Part shown: in pieces, positions 6,301 through 13,500 of the stretch
Layout: every line of letters begins with the position of its first letter
How positions within the stretch are numbered: position 1 is the stretch's first letter
NCBI GenBank assembly: GCA_945956975.1
Contig: CAMFKC010000002.1
Location: 1 to 33,866 of the forward strand
DNA length: 33,866 nt
Direction: 5' to 3'
Origin: an uncultured Methylocystaceae bacterium
GTDB lineage: Bacteria; Pseudomonadota; Alphaproteobacteria; Rhizobiales; Beijerinckiaceae
Position numbers and translations under genes: made by a program
Notes under the pieces: generated by a model
Told to the model about the DNA's origin: nothing
Database searches by the model: none
Seen by the model: the letters and a program-made list of their open reading frames with translations, nothing else

Positions 6301-6356
6301 CCCCCGCCGGGCAACACCGTCGACACCTTCCGTCAGAAGACGAAAGGAGACATATC

Positions 6357-6797
6357 ATGATGACGTTCAACGCACGCGCACTCGTCCCGACCATCGCTGG
6401 CTTCCGCGACGAAGTCCTCGCGAGCCGCGCTGCATGCACGACCGCTTTCGCGGCCGCCCTGCATGACACGCTTGCCGCAAAGCTCGACAGGGCGGTTGCC
6501 GCTCTTCATGAAGAAGCAGAGACGGAAAAGCGGCTCGCTGCCGGCAAGGGAACGGAGGACGGCGATTTTCTGTACGAGATTTACCACATCTGCACGACCT
6601 TTGAACACCTGTGGATGGAAAGCGGCCCGATCTCAATCCTCGATGAGATTTACGATGATGTTGTCGCGGAGGGTGAAACCTGCCGGGTCGGTCTGGACTA
6701 CACCGTCATTCCCACTGAGCAGTTGGGAGACCTCGGCGGAATCCTCGACCGCATCCGGCGCGAGACCCGCATCGTGTTCATCGCCGCGCGCGTCTGA
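6357..6797 (+). CDS. Conserved-looking hypothetical protein
   Basis: The protein has 146 residues. ATG 6357 is preceded by AAAGGAGA with good spacing (ATG 6360 is out of frame). It is soluble, with no signal or membrane segment. Residues 1-65 are helical (FRDEVLASRAACTTAFAAALHDTLAAKLDRAVAALHEEAETEKRL). The middle carries an aromatic and acidic stretch (DFLYEIYHICTTFEHLWMESGPISILDEIYDDV), and the C-terminus ends in IRRETRIVFIAARV. I do not recognise the family. A hairpin terminator follows, and a complex inverted-repeat leader precedes, so it is probably a single-gene transcript. Confidence 0.7.
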   Translation: MMTFNARALVPTIAGFRDEVLASRAACTTAFAAALHDTLAAKLDRAVAALHEEAETEKRLAAGKGTEDGDFLYEIYHICTTFEHLWMESGPISILDEIYDDVVAEGETCRVGLDYTVIPTEQLGDLGGILDRIRRETRIVFIAARV

Positions 6798-6802
6798 ACA
6801 AC

Positions 6803-6833
6803 AATGAGGGAGGCGTCCGCGCCTCCCATCATT
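6803..6833 (+). terminator. Terminator-like hairpin after the 146-residue gene
   Basis: GGGAGGCG (6808-6815), loop TCCG, CGCCTCCC (6820-6827), extended by AATGA/TCATT flanks, then TCTTGC. The stem is strong and the U-tract poor. Confidence 0.6.
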
Positions 6834-7011
6834 CTTGCAATCGGCAACGCGTCACCCCGCGACGACATTGGGCTGGTCTCAACAATGTTTCGCTCACCCC
6901 GCCGATCTTTGCTTGCCCCGATCATCGGCCGAGACTAGACTCACTGAAATCCGAGAGTATGCGCCGTCTGTCGATGATGGCGCGACCTTCCAGAACAAGG
7001 GTATTGTCGCC

Positions 7012-7368
7012 GTGATCGAGGAACCAGCCATCGTCGATGTGAACGCACGGCTCGAAGAGCGGAATCCGCATTTTCGTCTGATGCGATATGTCGCCCGGGC
7101 GCTCGTTGCCCTGCCGCTCGCAGTCGCGCGCGGCATATTCTTTTCCGTCTGGTGCCTCGCCTATTCCGTCCTCAGCCTGCTTCGGCCGGTCGTAAACGTG
7201 TTGATGCTTGGCGGTCTCATCATGCCGCTGGTCGCCTTCGTCGCCTTCGTGAAACCGGATGCGGCCAATGGGATACCGTTTTGGGTTTTCCTACTGATGG
7301 CCGCCGGCTTCGTTGGCGTCTCCATGGGCTATTCGAAGTTCGTCGATTGGATCGAGCCGCCGCGCTAG
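7012..7368 (+). CDS. Small membrane protein, unknown function
   Basis: The start is taken as GTG 7012, with AAGGG at 6997-7001 upstream, giving 118 residues; the frame is open back to 6835, so the start is uncertain. After a ~25-residue polar N-terminus come hydrophobic segments (ALVALPLAVARGIFFSVWCLAYSVLSLL, then VLMLGGLIMPLVAFVAFV, then FWVFLLMAAGFVGVSMGY). This suggests three or four membrane passes and a short C-terminal tail. I recognise no family. Position between backbone genes and the transfer operon suggests a plasmid or conjugation accessory protein, but nothing in the sequence fixes its role. Confidence 0.6.
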   Translation: MIEEPAIVDVNARLEERNPHFRLMRYVARALVALPLAVARGIFFSVWCLAYSVLSLLRPVVNVLMLGGLIMPLVAFVAFVKPDAANGIPFWVFLLMAAGFVGVSMGYSKFVDWIEPPR

Positions 7369-7460
7369 GCTCCGCCGCCGCGGCCGCCCGGTATGATCGC
7401 CGGACCGCCGATCAACCGAGCGAGGTGCCCACCGCACGCATTGCGGCTCCCTCCCTTCGA

Positions 7461-7610
7461 TCAACCCTTCCGCGCCGACAGAAAGCTGACGACCGTTCCC
7501 ACGACGACAAGGATCCCCGCCTGGATCAGCACCCACCGATCAGGCCCGTAGACGACGGACCAAAGCGCGACCAATAAAGCAACCAGCACGCTGAGGATCA
7601 GGCACTTCAC
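7461..7610 (-). CDS. Putative tiny membrane protein B (49 aa) downstream of traG
   Basis: The start is GTG (7610-7608), which overlaps the TGA stop of the preceding small ORF in a four-base GTGA junction, a classical sign of translational coupling. The sequence has two hydrophobic segments (CLILSVLVALLVALWSVVYG and VLIQAGILVVVGTVVSFL) around a polar PDRW turn, ending in SARKG. The positive C-terminus suggests both ends lie in the cytoplasm. No family is recognised. The two consecutive membrane ORFs in the traCDG direction argue for a real pair, but no homology support is available here. Confidence 0.5.
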   Translation of the reverse strand: MKCLILSVLVALLVALWSVVYGPDRWVLIQAGILVVVGTVVSFLSARKG

Positions 7611-7702
7611 GCGCCACGAAAGACGCTTTCCCCGCTGAGACGTAAAAGATAGAGCACGATCGCAATCGCAATCAGACCCCCAAAGGTAAATAACAGCTCC
7701 AT
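7607..7702 (-). CDS. Putative tiny membrane protein A (31 aa) downstream of traG
   Basis: ATG 7702 has the ribosome site GAGAGG ending six bases upstream. The product has one clear transmembrane helix (LLFTFGGLIAIAIVLYLL) followed by RLSGESVFRGA. The gene starts just after the stop of the open +1 frame that follows traG, and its own stop overlaps the start of protein B. Too short for standard gene finders. No family recognised; bitopic single-pass proteins of this size are common in secretion and conjugation operons, but a role here is inference. Confidence 0.5.
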   Translation of the reverse strand: MELLFTFGGLIAIAIVLYLLRLSGESVFRGA

Positions 7703-7712
7703 GAAGTTCCTC

Positions 7713-7893
7713 TCAATCCGAGGCACGTTTCGCCCTTCCCTTCTCAGTCCCGTCGATGGCCAATAGCCGCGCAGCCTCTTGTCGCAACATAGTGTTTTTG
7801 GTCCGCTCGCCCTCCCAAGTTCTTGCGAATGAAAAGTCTGGTATTCGGCGGCTGGCTTCCTCCAGTTCGGTTTCGCCCGGAACGCTGAGCGTC
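7713..7893 (-). other. Open +1-frame extension after the traG stop
   Basis: Immediately after the traG TGA (7896-7894) the +1 frame continues for about 60 codons (ETLSVPGETELEEASRR then IPDFSFARTWEGERTK and so on) to a TGA at 7715-7713. That stop sits against the ribosome site of the next small ORF. The stretch looks coding by composition and has no start codon with a ribosome site near its beginning. It may be a C-terminal extension of TraG reached by a frameshift, or the remains of one. Confidence 0.4.
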
Positions 7894-9810
7894 TCAGGGC
7901 GCTCGCTTGACGAAGCGATTGGTCCGCGCGACGGAATCCATCTCCTTACGCCGGAAATAGATCGCGCGCCCGCACCGGATCGGGCTGTGTCCCTGCACGA
8001 TGATGATCTGCTCATCCTTGCGCATGCCTTGCGTGATTTCGTGCGGCATGATCAGCGGCCGGCGCTGGAAGTTGAGGCTTTCGGATTTCCGCGACGCGCT
8101 GTTTTTCGTATCCCAGCCGATATTGCGCGAACTGCCTTTCACCTCGACGGTCATCTCCCCGCATTGCGCCGAGACGTTGCGCGCCGTATCGAGCGCCTTG
8201 ATCGCGGCATAGCTCGCGAACGCGCAACCGTCGATCCATGACACCGCACCGTCCTTGCCGAAATGCCGCTCAAGCTGGCCGACGGACTGGTACATCAGCA
8301 TCATGCTGATCCCGTATTTTCGGCCGCGATCGCGCGCCTCTTCCAGCACCCGCATATAGCCGAGCAGGTCGACCTCATCGAGCATGAACAGGGCCCGCCG
8401 TTGAAACGCGCCGTCGGCCTCGATCATCGCATTGATCAGCGAGCCGATGATCACCCGGCCGATGCCCGGATAGGACCGCAGGATCGAAGCGGGAATGTTG
8501 AGGAACACGTCCTTCTTGCCTTCGGCAATTTCGGACGATTTGAACGTGTTGCCGCAGACGAGGGCGGCGTAGTTGTCGAGGGACAGCCACTGCGTATCCT
8601 TCGATGCCGTCGAGTAGACGCCCGAGAAGGTTTGCTCCGTCATGTTGACGAACACGCCCAGTGTTTCTCGGATAAAGGCGGAGGCCGAATGCTCCTGAAC
8701 GTCGCGGAGCATCGCAAGCACCGAGGTCTCCGGTTCCGACACGATCTGGCGCAGGCTGCGCAGATTGCGCCGATCGGCAAATTCCGGCGACAGCATCACA
8801 TGCGCCAGAAGCCCGGTCAGCAGATTGTGCGCCTGGTTCTGGAAGTAGGAGCCGGTGGAACTTTCGAAGCGCACGCTCTCCGACAGCAGCATATGGGCGA
8901 TGCCGATGATGTCCTCCTCCTTTTTCGTCGAGGTCTCGATCCCGTCGAGGACGTTGAAGCCCATGATCGGGTTGGTCGGATCGAGCACCATGACCTCGCG
9001 CCGCAACGCCTTCCGCCGATGCTCGACCACCATCGGCGCGACCTCGGTGGACGGATCGAGGCAAATGATCGGGCCGGTATAACGCAGCGCCGTCGGCACG
9101 ACATTGCTGGTCGTCTTGTAACCACCAGACCCGGCGAAAAAGAGCATGTGCGTGGAATCGAAGTCCTGCTTGTAGGTGAGCAGCGGCGCGTTTCCGCCGC
9201 GCCCCCATGTCGACGGATCGTTCGGATCGAACGGCAGCGCATGGACCAATTCCTTGTCGACACGGTAGCGTTCCCCGACGACGATCTCGCCATCGTCCGG
9301 GAAGAGCCGTGCGGCTGCGGCCATCGGCAGCCAATCCGCGTCTCCGAAGGTTCCGTGCTTGGCGCGCTTGACCGGTTCGGGCACGACACTGGAAATGCGC
9401 GCCGACACCGCCGCCGCCATGAACCCGACCGCCGCACTGGCCACCGCGACCATATCGAGGAACGACAGCGCCTGATCCCAGCGCAATGCGCCGCGCTCGA
9501 CATAGGGCGAGAGCCGGGCAATCTCGCGCAGCCCGTAAAAGCCCGCCATCAGGAGAAAGCAGATGAAGCTTGCCATCGCGATCGGCCGACGCCGATGCAG
9601 CGGCAGCGCCCAGACCGTGAGCAGCCCGGCGAGCGGTCCGAACAAAAGCACCGGAACAGGCGACGCCCGCAGGAACCAGTACTGCGTCTTTCCTGACATG
9701 CCGATTGCCAGCTCCGGCCAGCGCCAGTTTGCGACATAGAACGTAAAACCGGAAACCACGATCGGCACGAGAACGAGCAACAGGCTCGGATGCGGTTTTG
9801 CTCGCACCAT
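7894..9810 (-). CDS. traG: TraG, type IV coupling protein of Ti-type conjugation
   Basis: The protein has 638 residues from ATG 9810 (GTG 9813 also possible), overlapping the traD stop. The first ~140 residues hold about four membrane helices. Next comes the VirD4/TraG ATPase: Walker A FAGSGGYKT near residue 225, the GFNVLDGIE and SSTGSYFQNQAHNLLTGL region, Walker B ALFMLDEVDLLG near residue 473 and a C-terminal MLMYQSVGQLERHFGKDGAVSWIDGC. It couples the TraA-bound strand at the inner membrane to the mating pore, whose genes are not in this window. Length fits the Ti-type family (about 620-660). The stop codon follows CCC, and the +1 frame stays open for 60 codons, so the true C-terminus deserves checking. 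Confidence 0.95.
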   Translation of the reverse strand: MVRAKPHPSLLLVLVPIVVSGFTFYVANWRWPELAIGMSGKTQYWFLRASPVPVLLFGPLAGLLTVWALPLHRRRPIAMASFICFLLMAGFYGLREIARLSPYVERGALRWDQALSFLDMVAVASAAVGFMAAAVSARISSVVPEPVKRAKHGTFGDADWLPMAAAARLFPDDGEIVVGERYRVDKELVHALPFDPNDPSTWGRGGNAPLLTYKQDFDSTHMLFFAGSGGYKTTSNVVPTALRYTGPIICLDPSTEVAPMVVEHRRKALRREVMVLDPTNPIMGFNVLDGIETSTKKEEDIIGIAHMLLSESVRFESSTGSYFQNQAHNLLTGLLAHVMLSPEFADRRNLRSLRQIVSEPETSVLAMLRDVQEHSASAFIRETLGVFVNMTEQTFSGVYSTASKDTQWLSLDNYAALVCGNTFKSSEIAEGKKDVFLNIPASILRSYPGIGRVIIGSLINAMIEADGAFQRRALFMLDEVDLLGYMRVLEEARDRGRKYGISMMLMYQSVGQLERHFGKDGAVSWIDGCAFASYAAIKALDTARNVSAQCGEMTVEVKGSSRNIGWDTKNSASRKSESLNFQRRPLIMPHEITQGMRKDEQIIIVQGHSPIRCGRAIYFRRKEMDSVARTNRFVKRAP

Positions 9811-10040
9811 CACTCCGCAGCCTCAAGCATCGATCGACCGCCATTGAGGGCGCTAGCCTTGAAAGCCTCTTCCCCAACATCACGCAGCCGCCGATATTCC
9901 GGCGAACCGGACGCGACGCGCGCCAGTTCGATGAGCCCGCCCAGCAGAAACGCCCGGTCGGCTTTCGATAGCCCGGCCCGGACGACAATCCCGCCAAGCA
10001 GGAATTTCTCGCGGGCCTCCTTCTTGCGATCAGCCGTCAT
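9810..10040 (-). CDS. traD: TraD, Ti-type conjugal transfer protein
   Basis: The protein has 76 residues. ATG 10040 begins MTADRKKEAREKFLLGGIVVRAGLS, which matches the TraD pattern of Ti-type plasmids (basic N-terminus, LGG.VV.AGL, AD.A.LLG.L). It overlaps the traC end by 11 bases and the traG start at its own stop. TraC and TraD are accessory proteins of the relaxosome in this system; the exact function of TraD is not established. It has no signal peptide or membrane segment. Confidence 0.9.
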   Translation of the reverse strand: MTADRKKEAREKFLLGGIVVRAGLSKADRAFLLGGLIELARVASGSPEYRRLRDVGEEAFKASALNGGRSMLEAAE

Positions 10041-10317
10041 GAGAAACCTCCGTCGCCGCTCCAGTCCCGCCACCTGTCTGTCCACGCGGCGAAGGAGATG
10101 CGCCGCCAGCCCCCTTCTTCTCCGCTTTGCGAAATCGCGCTGCGATCTCTTCGAAGATGCGATCGACCTCCTCGTCGGCGATCTCCATCTCCGCCAGCCC
10201 CGCCTTCGTGGCGGCGCGTGCAAACCGCTCGGCGGATTTTACTATCAACGTTTTTCTACGTTCGCGTAGCTTCTCGATTTGCGCGTCGATATCCAGAATT
10301 GACGATTTGGCAGCCAT
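10030..10317 (-). CDS. traC: TraC, Ti-type conjugal transfer protein
   Basis: The protein has 95 residues. ATG 10317 has GAGAGGA upstream on the minus strand. The N-terminus (SSILDIDAQIEKLRERRKTLIVKSAERFARAATKAGL) and the following AEMEIADEEVDRIFEEIAARFRK fit TraC of Ti-type plasmids, a small helical protein often compared with MobC-type nicking accessory factors. The tail is Gly/Ser/Pro-rich and probably disordered. It is the first gene of traCDG and diverges from traA across oriT, the standard arrangement. It probably helps TraA open or bind oriT; this is family knowledge, not shown here. Confidence 0.9.
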   Translation of the reverse strand: MAAKSSILDIDAQIEKLRERRKTLIVKSAERFARAATKAGLAEMEIADEEVDRIFEEIAARFRKAEKKGAGGASPSPRGQTGGGTGAATEVSHDG

Positions 10318-10418
10318 TTACGCGGTGTCCTCTCTTGAAACGAATATTGCTGTGGCTCGCTTATACTGACTAGAAAACGATAGTAAAATGCGCTACCTTG
10401 TGCAAGTCCCCAAAACGT

Positions 10419-10517
10419 CGATGCCGGAATTCCGGCTTGGGCCGTCTTCCGGAAAAGCGGCATCGGACCTGCGGTCCGATCGATTTGAGGGCGCAATATA
10501 CGTCGCTGGCGCGACGT
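10419..10517. other. oriT, RSF1010/pTi-like origin of transfer
   Basis: Between traC and traA lies GAGGGCGCAATATA (10487-10500) followed by ACGTCGC-TGGC-GCGACGT (10500-10517). This is the pTi-type oriT core, which resembles RSF1010. By analogy the nick on the minus strand would be within TATATTGCG/CCCTC. Two further stems lie to the left: CGATGCCG (10419-10426)/CGGCATCG (10458-10465) and ATCGGACC-TGC-GGTCCGAT (10462-10480). Location between the divergent tra operons is the family norm. The exact nick base is inference. Confidence 0.8.
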
Positions 10518-10540
10518 GCCTGGAAGATCGGGAGACATCG

Positions 10541-13500
10541 GTGGCGATCATGTTCGTCAGAGCGCAGGTGATCAGCAGGGGTGCAGGGCGCAGCATCGTC
10601 TCGGCCGCCGCCTACCGTCACCGCGCTCGGATGATGGAAGAACAGGTCGGTACCTCCTTCAGCTATCGCGGCGGCGCGGCCGAACTGAAGCATGAAGAGC
10701 TGGCGCTGCCGGACCAGATTCCGGCCTGGCTGCGGATCGCTATCGAAGGGAAGAGCGTCGCGGGCGCGAGCGAGGCGCTGTGGAATGCTGTGGAAGCGTT
10801 CGAGACGCGGGCCGACGCACAGCTCGCTCGTGAATTGATCATCGCGCTGCCGGAGGAGCTGACGCGGGCGGAGAACATCGCCCTGGTCCAGGAATTCGTC
10901 CGGGACAATCTGACCTCCAAGGGCATGATTGCCGATTGGGTTTATCACGACAAGGACGGCAATCCGCATATCCACCTGATGACGGCGCTGCGGCCGCTGA
11001 CGGAGGAGGGGTTCGGACGTAAGAAGCTTCCGGTCCTCGGCGAGGACGGCGAGCCGCTGCGCGTCGTCACGCCGGATCGGCCGAACGGCAAGATCGTCTA
11101 CAAGCTCTGGGCCGGCGACAAGGAGACGATGAAGGCATGGAAGATCGGTTGGGCGGAAACGGCCAATCGGCATCTGGCGCTCGCCGGCCATGACATCCGT
11201 CTCGATGGGCGCTCCTATGCCGAGCAGGGCCTCGATGGCATTGCGCAAAAACACCTGGGTCCGGAGAAAGCGGCGCTCGCCCGCAAGGGCGTCGAGATGT
11301 ATTTCGCGCCCGCCGATCTGGCGCGGCGGCAGGACATGGCCGACCGGCTGCTCGCCGAGCCCGAGCTTTTGCTGAAGCAGCTCGGCAACGAACGGTCCAC
11401 CTTCGATGAGAAGGATATTGCCAAGGCGCTGCATCGCTATGTCGATGACCCCGCGGACTTCACGAACATCCGTGCCCGCCTGATGGCGTCCGACGATCTC
11501 GTTCTGTTGAAGCCGCAGCAGGTGGATCGGCAGACGGGCAAGGTGGCGGAGCCGGCGGTCTTCACCACGCGCGAGATCCTGCGTATCGAATATGACATGG
11601 CGCAGTCGGCGGAAGTCCTATCGAAGCGTACCGGTTTCGGTGTTGCCGATGCGAAGGTTGCCGCAGCCGTGCGTCAGCTCGAAACAGCCGATCCGGAAAA
11701 GCCGTTCAAACTAGACATGGAACAGGTTGCCGCCGTCCGTCATGTCACCGGCGACAGTGCGATCGCGGCGGTCGTCGGGCTTGCCGGGGCGGGCAAGTCG
11801 ACGCTCCTTGCCGCCGCGCGGGCTGCCTGGGAGGGTGAACATCATCGCGTCTTCGGCGCCGCCCTTGCCGGCAAGGCGGCCGAAGGGCTGGAAGACAGTT
11901 CCGGCATCAAGTCGCGCACGCTCGCTTCGTGGGAATTGGCCTGGGAGAACGGGCGTGATCTCCTGGAACGGGGTAATGTCTTCGTCATCGACGAGGCCGG
12001 CATGGTTTCCTCGCAGCAGATGGCGCGCGTGTTGAAGGCGGTCGAGGATGCCGGCGCAAAGGCGGTTCTGGTCGGTGATGCCATGCAGCTTCAGCCGATC
12101 CAGGCCGGTGCGGCATTCCGGGCGATATCGGAACGGATCGGTTCCGCCGAACTTGCCGGCGTCCGCCGGCAGCGGGAAGCCTGGGCGCGTGATGCCTCGC
12201 GTGTCTTCGCCCGCGGCAAGGTCGAGGAGGGATTGGACGCCTATGCCCAGCGAGGACGGATCGTCGAGACCGAGCGCCGCGTCGAAGTCGTTGAGCGGAT
12301 CGTCGCGGATTGGAGCGCGGCCCGCGAAGAGGCGATCGCGCGGTCACGAGCGGCTGGTCACGACGGCCGCTTGCGGGGCGACGAGTTGCTGGTGCTCGCC
12401 CACACCAATGACGATGTCAAGCGTCTCAATGAATCGCTGCGCGAAGTGATGAACGGCGCCGGCGCGCTAACAGGCGCACGTGAATTCCAGACAGAGCGCG
12501 GTGTTCGCGAGTTCGCCGCCGGCGATCGCATCATCTTTCTCGAAAACGCCCGCTTCCTCGAACCGAGGGCGCGACGCCTCGGCCCGCAATATGTGAAGAA
12601 CGGCATGCTTGGAACGGTCGTTGCGACCGGCGACTTGCGTGGTGGTCCGCTGCTCTCGGTCCGTCTCGACAATGGCCGCGACGTCGCCATCAGCGAGGAC
12701 AGCTATCGCAATGTCGATCACGGTTATGCCGCGACGATCCACAAATCTCAAGGCGCCACCGTCGACCGGACCTTCGTGCTCGCCACCGGCATGATGGACC
12801 AGCACCTGACCTATGTGGCGATGACCCGCCACCGCGATCAGGCAACGCTTTATGCAGCGCGTGAGGATTTCGAGGCGAAGCCGGAATGGGGTCGCAAGCC
12901 GCGCGCCGATCACGCCGCCGGCGTCACCGGTGAGCTGGTCGAGACGGGCGAGGCAAAGTTCCGGCCGGAAGACGAGGATGCCAAGGAAAGCCCCTATGCC
13001 GATGTCCGCACGGATGACGGAACCGTCCATCGTGTCTGGGGTGTGAGCCTGCCGAAGGCTCTGGCCACCGGCGGCGTTTTTGTCGGCGATACAGTCAAGC
13101 TTCGCAAGGATGGTACCGAAACGGTCAAGGTAGACGTCGTCGTCACCGATGAGGAGACAGGCGAAAAGCGTACAGAGAAGCGCGAGGTCGAGCGAAATGT
13201 CTGGACCGCAGAACTGGTGGAAGCGGCAGATGCCCGCCACGAGCGGATCGAGCGTGAGAGCCATCGTCCGGAATTGTTCAAGCAGATGGTCGAGCGTCTC
13301 GGCCGTTCGGGCGCGAAGACGACAACGCTCGATTTCGAGAGCGAGGCAGGCTACCAGACGCATGCCCGCGACTTTGCCCGCCGTCGTGGTATCGACTTGG
13401 CTGCCGAGGTCGCGGCCGGGATGGAGGAGGGGGCTTCCCGGAGGCTGGCCTGGCTTGCGGAGAAGCGCGGGCAGGTGGCGAAGCTGTGGGAGCGCGCGAG

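Larger units (their letters stand above)
5849..6356. other. 508-bp spacer with multiple strong hairpins
   Basis: No supported protein gene. It contains a long imperfect hairpin at 6047-6093 (outer TCTCG/CGAGA, inner GATGAA.CGGCCGG with a 5-base loop). A 9-bp GC hairpin at 6138-6157 is followed by a pyrimidine tract. Nested inverted repeats lie at 6202-6300 (TCAAGGAC/GTCCTTGA outside; GCCGGTTTTCTG/CAGAAAACCGGC inside). The right end carries the AAGGAGA ribosome site of the next gene. The first part could encode a structured RNA on the plus strand. Confidence 0.5.

Noticed and set aside
8263..9696. 477-residue plus-strand open frame opposite traG
   Set aside because: Antisense shadow; traG has complete Walker motifs and family length, while this frame is His/Arg-rich and matches nothing.
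10318..10418. A tra box ahead of traC/traA
   Set aside because: I looked for an 18-20 bp palindrome like that at 19103 or the classic tra box and found none convincing.
10388..10540. 51-codon N-terminal extension of TraA
   Set aside because: It would translate oriT and lacks a ribosome site; family similarity begins at GTG 10541.
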